A stretch of 52,086 nucleotides of DNA, taken from assembly GCA_030429925.1 (NCBI GenBank), contig JAUIGQ010000002.1, forward strand, positions 1 to 52,086. Direction: 5' to 3'. The notes below the pieces were generated by a model. That model did not search any database. It worked only from the letters and a program-made list of their open reading frames with translations, and had not been told where the DNA came from. The translations under genes were made by a program, and so were the position numbers. This stretch comes from Bacteroidia bacterium (GTDB lineage Bacteria > Bacteroidota > Bacteroidia > Flavobacteriales_E > Vicingaceae). Positions 8,559-18,573 of the stretch are shown here, piece by piece (position 1 is the first letter of the stretch; every line of letters starts with the position of its first letter).

Positions 8559-10667
8559 CTACTCCAACATCAACTTGAGAATCTCCTGTGCCGCTTTGGA
8601 GATCTTGGTACCCGGACCGTAAATTCCGGCTACACCTTGCTCCCACAGATAATCATAGTCTTGTTCGGGAATTACTCCTCCAACGATCACCATAATATCT
8701 TCTCGGTCTTGCTTTTTCAACTCTTGCATCACCTGAGGAACCAAAGTCTTGTGTCCGGCTGCCAGAGATGATATTCCAATCAAATGCACATCATTCTCTA
8801 AAGCTTGCTTCACCACTTCTTCCGGTGTTTGAAAAAGAGGACCGATATCCACATCAAATCCAATATCCGCAAAAGAAGTAGCGATCACTTTCGCCCCTCT
8901 GTCGTGACCGTCTTGTCCCATCTTGGCCACTAATATCCTTGGCCTGCGACCATCCTTTTCTGCAAATTGGTCGGCTAGTTCTCTGGATAGTAAAAAGTCT
9001 TGATCTTTCATTGACTCTTGCGAATATACTCCGGAAACTGTTCTATTCTCTGCTTGATACCTGCCAAAAACCTTCTCCATGGCCATGGAGATCTCCCCTA
9101 AGGTTGCTCTTTCTCTAGCGGCATTAACAGCCAGCTCCAATAGATTCCCATCAGCTCTTGCTCCTTCTTCAATGGCCTTCAAACATTCCTCTACCTTTTC
9201 TTGATCTCTTGTCTTCTTGATCTCTTCCAGTCTCTTCAATTGCGACTCCCTCACTTTTTGGTTGTCGATATCCAATACCTCAATCTCTTGCTTGTCTTCA
9301 CTTTGGTATTTGTTTACCCCCACAACCACCTCGGTTCCATTGTCAATTCGCGCTTGCTTCCTTGCTGCCGCTTCCTCAATTCTCAACTTTGGAATACCCT
9401 TTTCAATGGCTGAAGCCATTCCTCCGGCCTCTTCAACTTCTTCGATCAACTTCCAGGCTTTTTCAGCTAGTTGAGCGGTCAGTGATTCCAAATAGTAAGA
9501 ACCTGCTAAAGGGTCTACCACCTTTGTTAGATCAATCTCTTCTTGCAATAAAAGCTGCGTATTCCTGGCGATCCTGGCTGAGAAATCGGTGGGCAAAGCA
9601 ATTGCCTCGTCCAATGCATTGGTATGCAAAGATTGTGTTCCTCCCAGCACTGCTGCCATGGCTTCAATAGCCGTTCTCGCCACATTGTTAAAAGGGTCTT
9701 GTTCCGTTAAGCTGTAGCCGGATGTCTGACAATGGGTTCTCAATGCCATGGATTTAGGATTCTTTGGATCGAATTGTTTTACCAACTTCGACCAAAGCAA
9801 TCGTCCGGCTCTCATTTTGGCGATCTCCATAAAATGGTTCATACCAATTCCCCAGAAGAAAGAGATCCTTGGAGCAAATTGGTCGATGTTCAATCCGGCA
9901 GCTATTCCACTTCTCAAATATTCCAAGCCATCTGCCAGGGTATAGGCCAGCTCAATATCAGCAGTGGCCCCTGCTTCGTGCATATGGTAGCCTGAGACTG
10001 AAATAGAGTTGAATCGAGGCATCTTTCTGGAAGTGTAATTGAAGATATCTGATACGATCCTCATAGACTGTTTGGGCGGATATATATATGTATTCCTTAC
10101 CATGAACTCCTTCAGAATATCGTTCTGAATGGTTCCACTCAATTGCTCGGGACTTACCCCCTGTTCTTCCGCTGCAATGATATAAAAGGCCATGATCGGG
10201 ATCACAGCTCCATTCATGGTCATGCTCACCGACATTTGATCCAGTGGGATCTGATCGAAAAGGATCTTCATATCCTCTACCGAATCAATGGCTACTCCTG
10301 CCTTGCCCACATCACCCACTACTCTTGGATGATCGGAATCATACCCTCTATGGGTAGCAAGGTCAAAGGCAACAGACAGTCCCTTTTGTCCGGCCTTTAA
10401 GTTTCTTCTATAAAATGCATTGGATTCTTCGGCTGTTGAAAAACCGGCGTATTGCCTGATGGTCCATGGTCTGACCACATACATACTGGAATAAGGACCT
10501 CTCAAATAAGGAGGTATTCCTGCCGCATAATTGACATGCTTTAAGCTCACAAAATCCTTTTTAGTATAAACAGATTTCAATTCCATCTGCTCTGCAGTGG
10601 TCCATCCTTTTCCCTCTTTGATCTCCTTCCTTTTGAGATCGATATGCTTTGATAGATCCGGTCTCAT
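8559..10667 (-). CDS. mcmA: Methylmalonyl-CoA mutase, large (catalytic) subunit
   Basis: Adenosylcobalamin enzyme interconverting methylmalonyl-CoA and succinyl-CoA, used in propionate metabolism. 702 residues: a TIM-barrel substrate domain (about 30-540, with [18 protein letters not shown] and [20 protein letters not shown]) and a C-terminal B12-binding domain starting near 568. DGHDRGAKV contains the cobalt-ligating His588; SLAAGH and GGVIPEQDY complete the fold. The start shares one base with the small-subunit stop (TAATG), so the subunits are translationally coupled. Confidence 0.97.
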   Translation of the reverse strand: MRPDLSKHIDLKRKEIKEGKGWTTAEQMELKSVYTKKDFVSLKHVNYAAGIPPYLRGPYSSMYVVRPWTIRQYAGFSTAEESNAFYRRNLKAGQKGLSVAFDLATHRGYDSDHPRVVGDVGKAGVAIDSVEDMKILFDQIPLDQMSVSMTMNGAVIPIMAFYIIAAEEQGVSPEQLSGTIQNDILKEFMVRNTYIYPPKQSMRIVSDIFNYTSRKMPRFNSISVSGYHMHEAGATADIELAYTLADGLEYLRSGIAAGLNIDQFAPRISFFWGIGMNHFMEIAKMRAGRLLWSKLVKQFDPKNPKSMALRTHCQTSGYSLTEQDPFNNVARTAIEAMAAVLGGTQSLHTNALDEAIALPTDFSARIARNTQLLLQEEIDLTKVVDPLAGSYYLESLTAQLAEKAWKLIEEVEEAGGMASAIEKGIPKLRIEEAAARKQARIDNGTEVVVGVNKYQSEDKQEIEVLDIDNQKVRESQLKRLEEIKKTRDQEKVEECLKAIEEGARADGNLLELAVNAARERATLGEISMAMEKVFGRYQAENRTVSGVYSQESMKDQDFLLSRELADQFAEKDGRRPRILVAKMGQDGHDRGAKVIATSFADIGFDVDIGPLFQTPEEVVKQALENDVHLIGISSLAAGHKTLVPQVMQELKKQDREDIMVIVGGVIPEQDYDYLWEQGVAGIYGPGTKISKAAQEILKLMLE

Positions 10668-11896
10668 TACGCTTCCTCTTTTAGTTGGTCACTCAAGCTT
10701 TCATTAATGGTCCGAAGGCGCTCAGCAGATCCGCCATCCTGGTGCTGATAGCTGTTCACCCCGATCATCACTTTCTCTCCCTTCTTATATTGCTCCAGCC
10801 TTTTCTTGGCTGCTGTATCGATCTCAGTCCAGAAAGAACTATCGTTCAATAGCTTTGTCAAACTTCCTTTCGATTCCAGTTGAGTATATTTTTCCCAAGA
10901 AAGATGAGTCAATTCCTTTGTAAGATTCTCAATATAATAGGATCCTCTCACCAGATCATCCACTTCATCCATCTTGCTTTCGTGCTTCAATATCAATTGC
11001 ACATTCCTGCACATTCTGGCTGCAAACCTTTTCTTATTAGATTCAGCAGCTTGCATGGATAAGCTCAGCAAATTGCAATTTCCCAGGACTGCCGACATGG
11101 CCTGACAACTCAATCTGATCAGATTATTATTAAAGCTTTCAGCATCTAGATAATAGGAATTGCTATCTGCCCAAATCAGCGGTTCATGATCAACCCCATA
11201 ATGAGCATACAGCTTTTTTATATTCAATCTCAGTGCTCGGATCTTGGCAATTTGGGTGAAATAAGAATTCCCAACTGTGATCTTGATCCAGCTTCTTTCA
11301 ATTGCTTCCTTAGGATCTACTCCCGCTTCAGTTAAGAGATCCAAGTATTCTGTTAGATGGTATAAAGTATGGGCAATTTCCTGAGTTGCAGTGGCTCCTC
11401 TCTCTGCATAGATGGAAGCATCTATCAAAAATCTTCCTTTTCTGTTTGCATTGAATTCAATCTTATTGCCCTTTCGGAGAGCAAGTCCTATTGGGTCGCA
11501 AATTGAGCTTTCATGCTCCTCACCTCCTTCACAATAAAAATGAACATCTAATCCCTCCACAGCAGCTATCCAATCTTTGGATAAATGATCTAGCTTAACG
11601 ATGGCCTGTTGCAGTCCGTTGTCAAAAGCGTACTTCAACTCTTCCACCAAGGCCTTCATCTCCCAGTTATCCGCATCATAAATATGCATGATCTTCCAGC
11701 TATCAGAATTAGTGATGGGTAAAATACTTTTTGAGAGGTCTGAGCTGTTGTAATAAGGCTGATGTTCAATACCATCCTCATCCGTGAAAAGAAGCTCTTC
11801 AAATGCCTTACCTTTCAGATCGGCAATCACCTTTTCTTTCCACTCCTCTTTGGAAACTCCTCCAAAATCTTCAAATATTTGATCAAATGGATCCAT
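10667..11896 (-). CDS. mcmB: Methylmalonyl-CoA mutase, small (structural) subunit
   Basis: 409 residues homologous to the TIM-barrel portion of the mutase ([50 protein letters not shown]). It stops before the cobalamin-binding domain: no DxHxxG motif is present. This matches the shorter non-catalytic beta subunits of heterodimeric bacterial mutases, which pair with the downstream large subunit. No B12 riboswitch was recognised in the 114 bases separating it from the divergent spoT/rel gene. Confidence 0.94.
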   Translation of the reverse strand: MDPFDQIFEDFGGVSKEEWKEKVIADLKGKAFEELLFTDEDGIEHQPYYNSSDLSKSILPITNSDSWKIMHIYDADNWEMKALVEELKYAFDNGLQQAIVKLDHLSKDWIAAVEGLDVHFYCEGGEEHESSICDPIGLALRKGNKIEFNANRKGRFLIDASIYAERGATATQEIAHTLYHLTEYLDLLTEAGVDPKEAIERSWIKITVGNSYFTQIAKIRALRLNIKKLYAHYGVDHEPLIWADSNSYYLDAESFNNNLIRLSCQAMSAVLGNCNLLSLSMQAAESNKKRFAARMCRNVQLILKHESKMDEVDDLVRGSYYIENLTKELTHLSWEKYTQLESKGSLTKLLNDSSFWTEIDTAAKKRLEQYKKGEKVMIGVNSYQHQDGGSAERLRTINESLSDQLKEEA

Positions 11897-12010
11897 TCAA
11901 TAAACGATTGCTTATACATGGCGAAAATACAATTTATTGCAGGCATGACCTTAGATTTCCAAACAGATTGATAGATTAAGTGCATTGTTTAATTTTATAA
12001 AAAATATTGA

Positions 12011-14206
12011 ATGATCACGGCTACAGAAGAAATTGAGAGGAGAGAGATCCGCAGGCGTTACCGAGCTTTATTGAAGGTCAGCAAGAATGTAAAGACCAGA
12101 AAAGATAAGGCGAGGATTAGAAAGGCATTTGACTTGGCCCTTGAGGCGCATAAGGATATGCGCAGAAAATCAGGTGAGCCATACATCTACCACCCGATTG
12201 AGGTTGCAAGGATCGTTGCCGAGGAGATCGGACTTGGAACTACTTCCATTATCTGCGCCCTTTTACATGATACAGTTGAAGACACTGACCTCACCTTAGA
12301 GGACGTTGAAAGAATGTTCGGTCAAAAGGAAAGGGTGATCATTGACGGACTAACCAAGATCTCAGGAGTGGTGGACTACACCAACTCCATGCAAGCGGAG
12401 AATTTCAGAAAGATATTACTGACCCTTTCCGATGATGTTAGGGTGATCCTGATCAAATTGGCAGACCGACTGCACAATATGAGGACTCTGGATGCAATGC
12501 CCAGAGAAAAACAATTGAAGATCGCATCTGAAACTGTTTTCCTCTTTGCTCCCCTTGCCCATCGATTGGGACTTTATGCCCTCAAAACAGAATTGGAAGA
12601 TCTTTCTTTGAAGTTCACTGAGCCGGAGATCTACGATGAGATCTCTCATAAGTTGAAGAAGACCAAGGCGGTTCGTACCAGATTCGTTAATCGATTCTCC
12701 AACCCGATTAGGGAAGAATTGAGCAAGCAAGGAGTGAAATTCGAGATGAAGGCAAGGACCAAGTCTGTCTATTCCATCTTTAACAAGATGAGAACGAAGA
12801 ACATTCCCTTTGAAGAGATCTATGATGTATTTGCCATTCGGATCATTATAGATGCTAAGCCGGAAAAGGAAAAAGCAGAATGCTGGAATGCATATTCAGT
12901 GGTTACAGACTTTTATCAACCCAACCCCGATAGATTGAGGGATTGGCTATCTACTCCAAAAGCCAACGGCTATGAATCCTTGCACACAACAGTTATGAGT
13001 CCGGGAGGTAGATGGGTTGAAGTTCAGATCAGGAGCAGCCGTATGGACGAGGTTGCCGAAAAGGGTTATGCTGCCCACTGGAAATACAAAGAAGGAACTG
13101 CCGAAAGCAATTTTGACGCTTGGATCAACAAGATCAGAGAGCTATTGGAGAATCCGGAGAAGGATGCGGTAGAGTTCATCGATGATTTCAAACTCAACCT
13201 CTTTTCTGAGGAGATCTTCATCTTCACACCAAAAGGGGAGATCAAGAATTTGCCTAAGGGCGCATCAGCTTTGGACTTTGCCTTTGAGATCCACTCTGAA
13301 GTGGGTGCCCATTGCATGGGCGCTAAGGTCAATCATAAATTGGTGCCACTAAGTACTGAACTGAAGAGCGGGGACCAGGTGGAGATCATCACTTCCAAAA
13401 AGCAAAAACCCAATGAAAGTTGGTTGGACTATGTGATCACCGGAAAAGCTAAATCCAAGATCAAGGCGAGTCTTCGAGAAGACAAAAAACGATTAGCAGA
13501 ATTGGGTGAACAGAAATTCGTCAAATGGCTGAAGAAGAATAAGATCAACAAGACCCAACACAATCTCAAAGAACTACAAACTCTGTTTAAGCAATCCTCT
13601 CCTCTAGAGTTGTATTATAAATTCGAGATCAACCGACTTCCACTAAAAAAGGCAGAGCAGCTTAAGGTCATTAAAGGCAAGATCGTTGGCAGGGAAACGG
13701 AGAACAAGGAAACTTCCGAATTAAAGGAGAAACTCAAAGAGCATGGCAAGTCGGAAGAAATGCTGGTTCTTGGAGAGGACATGGACCATTTTGATTACAA
13801 ATTTGCTCCCTGCTGCAACCCGATTCCGGGAGATGAAGTTTTCGGCTTCATCACTATCAATGAAGGGATCAAGATCCATAAGACTAATTGTCCGAATGCT
13901 ATTCAATTGATGTCGAACTACGCCTATCGAATTGTTAAAGCAAGGTGGACTAGTCAGCAAAAGATCGCTTTCCTCGCCGGTATAAAAGTTACAGGAATTG
14001 ATGATGTAGGACTGGTAAACAATATCACCAGGCTTATTTCAGGGGAGCTGAATGTGAACATGAGGTCTATCCGCTTTGATTCTGAAGATGGAGTCTTCGA
14101 CGGAACCATTATGGTATATGTTCATGATACCCGACATTTGACCCAATTGATCAGCAAATTAAAGTCGGTTGAAGGTGTGATCAATGTAGGTAGGATTGAG
14201 AGCTAA
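12011..14206 (+). CDS. spoT: Bifunctional (p)ppGpp synthetase/hydrolase (Rel/SpoT)
   Basis: Stringent-response regulator that makes and degrades (p)ppGpp. 731 residues contain the HD hydrolase domain (about 45-190; ALLHDTVEDTDL retains the catalytic HD), the synthetase domain (about 235-350; YDVFAIRIII and ANGYESLHTTV), a TGS domain (about 395-455) and a conserved-Cys region (PCCNPIPGD near 600). A C-terminal ACT domain (about 655-731) completes it. Both catalytic halves look intact. The start is preceded by an AT-rich leader without a clean TAnnTTTG match. Confidence 0.96.
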   Translation: MITATEEIERREIRRRYRALLKVSKNVKTRKDKARIRKAFDLALEAHKDMRRKSGEPYIYHPIEVARIVAEEIGLGTTSIICALLHDTVEDTDLTLEDVERMFGQKERVIIDGLTKISGVVDYTNSMQAENFRKILLTLSDDVRVILIKLADRLHNMRTLDAMPREKQLKIASETVFLFAPLAHRLGLYALKTELEDLSLKFTEPEIYDEISHKLKKTKAVRTRFVNRFSNPIREELSKQGVKFEMKARTKSVYSIFNKMRTKNIPFEEIYDVFAIRIIIDAKPEKEKAECWNAYSVVTDFYQPNPDRLRDWLSTPKANGYESLHTTVMSPGGRWVEVQIRSSRMDEVAEKGYAAHWKYKEGTAESNFDAWINKIRELLENPEKDAVEFIDDFKLNLFSEEIFIFTPKGEIKNLPKGASALDFAFEIHSEVGAHCMGAKVNHKLVPLSTELKSGDQVEIITSKKQKPNESWLDYVITGKAKSKIKASLREDKKRLAELGEQKFVKWLKKNKINKTQHNLKELQTLFKQSSPLELYYKFEINRLPLKKAEQLKVIKGKIVGRETENKETSELKEKLKEHGKSEEMLVLGEDMDHFDYKFAPCCNPIPGDEVFGFITINEGIKIHKTNCPNAIQLMSNYAYRIVKARWTSQQKIAFLAGIKVTGIDDVGLVNNITRLISGELNVNMRSIRFDSEDGVFDGTIMVYVHDTRHLTQLISKLKSVEGVINVGRIES

Positions 14207-14233
14207 TAATCTGATACCTTTAGGAAATTAAAC

Positions 14234-14241
14234 TATCTTTG
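14234..14241 (+). promoter_or_regulatory. Putative -7 promoter element of fur
   Basis: TATCTTTG is an exact TAnnTTTG match 17 bases before the fur ATG, which would leave a leader of only about 10 nt. No TTG/TTTG -33 partner was seen at the usual spacing, so the call rests on the -7 motif alone. Confidence 0.5.
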
Positions 14242-14257
14242 TGCCTTTGCCCAATTG

Positions 14258-14725
14258 ATGTCGATTACTGCAGAAACACTAGAAAAAGTAAAGGAAATAT
14301 TCTCTGCCTATTTAGAAAAAAACGGGCATAGGAAGACTCCTGAAAGATTTGCCATTCTCAATGAGATCTATGAACAAGATGGGCATTTCGATATTGAGTC
14401 GCTTTACATTTCAATGAAGAACAAAAAGTACAGGGTGAGCCGAGCCACTTTATACAACACCATTGATCTGCTATTGGCTTGTAATCTTGTTAGAAAACAT
14501 CAATTTGGCAACAACATAGCCCAATTTGAAAGATCATATGCCTACAAGCAGCATGATCATTTGGTGTGCACGAAGTGCAATAAAGTGATTGAATTTTGCG
14601 ATCCGAGGATCCAACATATAAAATCAACTGTTGGTGAACTTTTAGATTTTAATATTCTCCATCACTCACTAAATTTATACGGAATTTGCAGCTCTTGCTT
14701 AAATAGAAATCCAAAAAACAATTAA
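14258..14725 (+). CDS. Fur-family metal-responsive transcriptional regulator
   Basis: 155-residue repressor with an N-terminal winged helix ([44 protein letters not shown]) and a C-terminal dimerisation domain. HDHLVCTKC and ICSSC supply the structural zinc Cys pairs. Start chosen at ATG 14258; a TTG three bases earlier is less likely. It lies 52 nt after spoT/rel, and a separate TAnnTTTG element suggests its own promoter. It is followed after one base by the STAS gene. Metal specificity (Fe, Zn, Mn or peroxide) cannot be decided from this sequence. Confidence 0.93.
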   Translation: MSITAETLEKVKEIFSAYLEKNGHRKTPERFAILNEIYEQDGHFDIESLYISMKNKKYRVSRATLYNTIDLLLACNLVRKHQFGNNIAQFERSYAYKQHDHLVCTKCNKVIEFCDPRIQHIKSTVGELLDFNILHHSLNLYGICSSCLNRNPKNN

Positions 14726-14726
14726 T

Positions 14727-15071
14727 ATGAGTTTTTCCTACGACCTAAAGACAGAAGGCAACGTACAGTTAGTATCGCTAAAGGGACGAATACTTGACAG
14801 AAGTGAAGCGGACAAGATGCTGGCTGAAACCTCAAAGAACATTGATGATGGGAAAACAGATCTGATCTTCAATTTTGAAGAATTAGATTATATGAATAGT
14901 GCCGGTTTGAACGTTTTGATAACGCTCTTGACGAAGAGCAGAAACAGTTACGGTGATATGGTCTTGTACAACTTGTCTGACAAGGTCATGAATCTTTTGG
15001 TAACCAGCAAGCTGCAAAACATCTTCAAGATCGTAGAGAATGAAGATGCCGCAAGAGAAATTGTCAAATAA
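14727..15071 (+). CDS. STAS-domain protein (anti-sigma-factor-antagonist type)
   Basis: A single 114-residue STAS domain of the SpoIIAA/RsbV kind. LDYMNSAGLNVLITLL contains the conserved Ser that is phosphorylated in family members to switch partner binding. It is placed one base after fur and 18 bases before purA, so is probably co-transcribed. No RsbW-type kinase or PP2C phosphatase is present in the window, so the partner is unknown. Confidence 0.9.
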   Translation: MSFSYDLKTEGNVQLVSLKGRILDRSEADKMLAETSKNIDDGKTDLIFNFEELDYMNSAGLNVLITLLTKSRNSYGDMVLYNLSDKVMNLLVTSKLQNIFKIVENEDAAREIVK

Positions 15072-15089
15072 ACAGAGAGCAAAAGACAG

Positions 15090-16370
15090 ATGAAAGTTGA
15101 TGTACTATTAGGCCTTCAATGGGGAGATGAAGGAAAAGGGAAAGTTGTTGATGTATTAACTCCAAACTACGATATCATCGGCAGATTCCAGGGTGGACCC
15201 AATGCTGGTCACACTTTGGAATTCGATGGTAAGAAGCATGTGTTGCATACCATTCCTTCGGGAATCTTTCACGAAGGAAAAATGAATGTCGTTGGCAATG
15301 GAGTGGTCATTGACCCGATCATCTTCAACAGGGAAATTGATTCATTAGAAGAAAGAGGTGTAAACATTGGCGACAAACTATTGATCTCCAGAAAGGCACA
15401 TTTGATCTTACCTACTCACAGACTTTTAGATGCTGCCTCAGAGCAAGCTAAAGGAAAGAAGAAGATCGGCTCTACTTTGAAGGGAATTGGTCCAACTTAT
15501 ATGGATAAGACCGGCCGAAATGGGTTAAGAGTTGGAGACTTGGAAAGCAAGGATTTCAAAAAGAGATACAATACCTTAAGAGAAAAACACCTGAGTATGC
15601 TCAGCTCATTCAACTTTGAGTTCGACCTTGAACCATTGGAGGATGAGTGGTTAAAAGCAGTTGAGAAGTTCAAGAATTACCCACTTGTAGATAGCGAGCA
15701 TTATGTGAACGGACATTTAAGAGGGGGAAAGAAGATCTTGGCAGAAGGCGCTCAAGGAACCCTATTGGACATTGATTTCGGATCTTATCCTTTTGTTACG
15801 TCTTCCAATACCATCACCGCCGGAGCTTGTACAGGGTTGGGAATTGCTCCTACCCAAATTGGTGAGGTCTATGGGATCTTCAAAGCCTATTGCACTAGGG
15901 TGGGAAGCGGTCCTTTCCCAACAGAGCTGAACAACGAAGAGGGAGAGGCAATAAGAAAAGCAGGTAATGAATTTGGAGCTACCACGGGAAGACCCAGAAG
16001 ATGCGGCTGGCTGGACTTGCCCGCATTGAAATATGCCATTATGATCAATGGGGTTACTCAGTTGATCATGACCAAGGCAGATGTACTTTCCGAATTCGAT
16101 TCTATAAAAGTTTGCACGGCCTACAAATACAAAGGAGAGGTGATTGACTACCTACCCTTTGATGTTTTAGACGATGATATGGAGCCGATCTATGAAGAGA
16201 GAGCCGGCTGGAAAGAGGATCTCACCCAATTGGGGAGTATAGAGGAGATCCCGGCTGAATTGGATAGCTATATCAACTACCTAGAGGAGGAATTGCAAAC
16301 CCCAATAACTATCGTATCTGTAGGGCCTGATAGAACTCAAACCCTGAGACGCACCATTGCAAGTATCTGA
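15090..16370 (+). CDS. purA: Adenylosuccinate synthetase
   Basis: GTP-dependent ligase making adenylosuccinate from IMP and aspartate, the first committed step to AMP. 426 residues, full length. Hallmarks: QWGDEGKGKVVD (phosphate loop with catalytic Asp), GGPNAGHT (catalytic His), GSTLKGIGPTYMDK, and GATTGRPRRCGWLDL. The ostA-like gene begins on the last base of the stop, showing tight coupling. Confidence 0.98.
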   Translation: MKVDVLLGLQWGDEGKGKVVDVLTPNYDIIGRFQGGPNAGHTLEFDGKKHVLHTIPSGIFHEGKMNVVGNGVVIDPIIFNREIDSLEERGVNIGDKLLISRKAHLILPTHRLLDAASEQAKGKKKIGSTLKGIGPTYMDKTGRNGLRVGDLESKDFKKRYNTLREKHLSMLSSFNFEFDLEPLEDEWLKAVEKFKNYPLVDSEHYVNGHLRGGKKILAEGAQGTLLDIDFGSYPFVTSSNTITAGACTGLGIAPTQIGEVYGIFKAYCTRVGSGPFPTELNNEEGEAIRKAGNEFGATTGRPRRCGWLDLPALKYAIMINGVTQLIMTKADVLSEFDSIKVCTAYKYKGEVIDYLPFDVLDDDMEPIYEERAGWKEDLTQLGSIEEIPAELDSYINYLEEELQTPITIVSVGPDRTQTLRRTIASI

Positions 16371-17887
16371 TGATGAGATCCTATTTTAGGATATTCTTAT
16401 TTCTTTCTGCTCTTCTATCCTTTGCTCATCTAAATGCGCAAAAGATAGAGAGAATTGAGATCCTTAGAGCTGAAGCCTTGGTTTCTGATTTCAAGGATGG
16501 CAAGGAAGCTCAGAAGCTGGTTGGAGATGTTCAATTCAGACATAAGAATGCTTTGATGTACTGTGATAGTGCCTATATGTTTAGAGACATCAACAGTATT
16601 GAAGCTTATGGATCTGTAAGGATCAATCAAGGAGACAGCATCAACCTTTATGGAGACTATCTGCATTATGATGGTAATACCCAAATTGCCAATGTAACTG
16701 GTGATAGTGTTAAGTTGATCAGCAATGAGTTCATTCTTACCACCGACAGATTGATCTATGATAGAGCGGCAAATGTTGCCAGTTACTACACCGGTGGAGT
16801 CATAGTTAGCAAAACAGATAGCAACAGACTTAGAAGTGAAAGAGGATTTTATTACTCCTTTAGAAAAAGGTTTGACTTTAAAGATAGTGTTGTACTCACC
16901 AATCCTGATTTCGTTATGGAGTCAGATACACTCGTCTATTTTACAGATACAGAGATCGTCAACTTTTTAGGACCAACAACCATAAAGGGCGACAGCAATC
17001 TCATCTATTGCGAGGTGGGTTGGTACAAGACCATTGAAGATCAATCTAAATATTTCGACCATGCATATTTGATCAGTGAAACCAGGAAGCTGAGTGGCGA
17101 CACCTTGTACTATGACAGGAACCTAGGATACGGTGAAGCTATTGGAAATATCAAGATCGTTGATACACTGGAAGAAATGACCATTACTGGTCAGTATGGA
17201 GAAATGTTCGAGTTGAAGGATTCTGCAGTAGTAACCATTGAACCCTTAATGATCAAGGACCTGGATGGAGATACGATCTTTTTACATGCAGATACCTTTA
17301 AGATCTATCAGGCCGACTCCAATAAATACATGCTTGCCTATCATGATGTAAGGATCTTTAAGAATGACCTTCAGGCAATTTGTGATTCCGTAGCCTATGT
17401 ATTGAATGACTCTACCATTCAATTGATCAGGGATCCAATTTTATGGTCTGAGGAAAATGAAATGAGCGCAGATAGTATTGATCTGGTTTTGAAGAACGAC
17501 CAATTGCATTCCATGCATATGCGACCCAATGCCTTTATCGTTTCTCAGGTTGATAGCATTCGATACAATCAGATCAAAGGCGATAAGATGATCGGTTTCT
17601 TCAAGGATAAAAAGCTGAAGAAGATCAGAGTTTACGGTAGTGGTCAAACCATCTATTTCGGTCAGGATGATGAAGGGAAATTCATAGGAGTGAACTGGGC
17701 AGAAAGTTCAGACATAGAGATCACAATGGAAGAACAAGAAATAAAGAGTATCACTTTCATCTCTGAGGCTGATGCAAGCATGTATCCAATGGGAGAACTA
17801 GATCCAAAGACAGAATTGCGTTTCAAAGGATTTCAATGGAGGGTGGAAAAAAGGCCACTTTCAAAAGAAGACCTATTTAAAAAGTAG
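16370..17887 (+). CDS. OstA/LptA-like organic solvent tolerance protein
   Basis: 505 residues with a signal peptide (FRIFLFLSALLSFAHLNA). A long beta-rich region of repeated OstA/LptA-type strands follows (for example QKLVGDVQFRHKNALMYCDS, ANVTGDSVKLIS, YYTGGVIVSKTD). Family members form beta-jellyroll bridges that carry lipopolysaccharide across the periplasm. This is the large Bacteroidota form of the family rather than the ~180-residue LptA. Translation is coupled to purA (1-nt overlap; a second ATG lies 3 nt later). It is convergent with the next gene with a 4-nt gap. Confidence 0.85.
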   Translation: MMRSYFRIFLFLSALLSFAHLNAQKIERIEILRAEALVSDFKDGKEAQKLVGDVQFRHKNALMYCDSAYMFRDINSIEAYGSVRINQGDSINLYGDYLHYDGNTQIANVTGDSVKLISNEFILTTDRLIYDRAANVASYYTGGVIVSKTDSNRLRSERGFYYSFRKRFDFKDSVVLTNPDFVMESDTLVYFTDTEIVNFLGPTTIKGDSNLIYCEVGWYKTIEDQSKYFDHAYLISETRKLSGDTLYYDRNLGYGEAIGNIKIVDTLEEMTITGQYGEMFELKDSAVVTIEPLMIKDLDGDTIFLHADTFKIYQADSNKYMLAYHDVRIFKNDLQAICDSVAYVLNDSTIQLIRDPILWSEENEMSADSIDLVLKNDQLHSMHMRPNAFIVSQVDSIRYNQIKGDKMIGFFKDKKLKKIRVYGSGQTIYFGQDDEGKFIGVNWAESSDIEITMEEQEIKSITFISEADASMYPMGELDPKTELRFKGFQWRVEKRPLSKEDLFKK

Positions 17888-17891
17888 AAGA

Positions 17892-18488
17892 TCACAATCC
17901 AAGAAGGATCTCTTCCAATCCAATAAAATCTCTGGCTTTCTCATATCCCCTATCACTGTATACATTGGCCATGATCTTTATATAATTGCTTCTATCGTCT
18001 ATGATCTTATGCTCAATATGCACATTGCCCCACAATTGTGGGATCGGAGATTGCATGCGACTGGAGAGCGGTAGCTTAAAATAGAAATCTTCATTGCAGA
18101 TCAACTTGCCGTCTTTCTGACTTAGGTCTCTTCTTGCATTATTCAATACATAGCCTTCAGCAAGGAGCAGCTTAGAAAAGTGATGCACAAGAAAAGAGTG
18201 GTCTTTATTGCTCCAGTCCTCTTCACCAATAAAATAGAATCCATTAGAGGCTTCTGAACGAAAAGTAAAATAATTACAATCGGCATTGTCATCTGCTTGT
18301 CGAATGGCTCTCTGTTCTCTTACAAAAACAAGCAAATCGTTGTGCAAGCCGGCCTGTGCCCATTGCTCATACTCTTCCAAGAAAAACTGTGTAGGTACAA
18401 TTGTTTCTCTTACTAATTGCTCATCTTCCAAAGAATTTTCTTTCTCCTGCCCGAACAATTCTCTGAACAATCGGTTGATTAATGTCAT
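17892..18488 (-). CDS. Conserved hypothetical protein
   Basis: I do not recognise this 198-residue protein. It is soluble, lacks a signal peptide, and is rich in aromatic and acidic residues. Notable segments are FYFIGEEDWSNKDHSFLVHHF, LNNARRDLSQKDG and YSDRGYEKARDFIGLEEILL. The start is a clean ATG followed by MTLINRLFRELFGQ. It ends 4 bases from the convergent ostA-like gene with no terminator between. Coding character is consistent with neighbours, so it is probably a lineage-specific real gene. Confidence 0.68.
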   Translation of the reverse strand: MTLINRLFRELFGQEKENSLEDEQLVRETIVPTQFFLEEYEQWAQAGLHNDLLVFVREQRAIRQADDNADCNYFTFRSEASNGFYFIGEEDWSNKDHSFLVHHFSKLLLAEGYVLNNARRDLSQKDGKLICNEDFYFKLPLSSRMQSPIPQLWGNVHIEHKIIDDRSNYIKIMANVYSDRGYEKARDFIGLEEILLGL

Positions 18489-18573
18489 TTTTTTATATCT
18501 TGTATTTAGATATGATGCTGCTATTCAAGCCTTAAATCTCTTTACAACAATTTAGCTACTAAAATTCCTCAAA

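Noticed and set aside
11897-12010. Possible cobalamin riboswitch upstream of methylmalonyl-CoA mutase
   Set aside because: The 114-base gap is too short and no B12-box-like sequence was seen.
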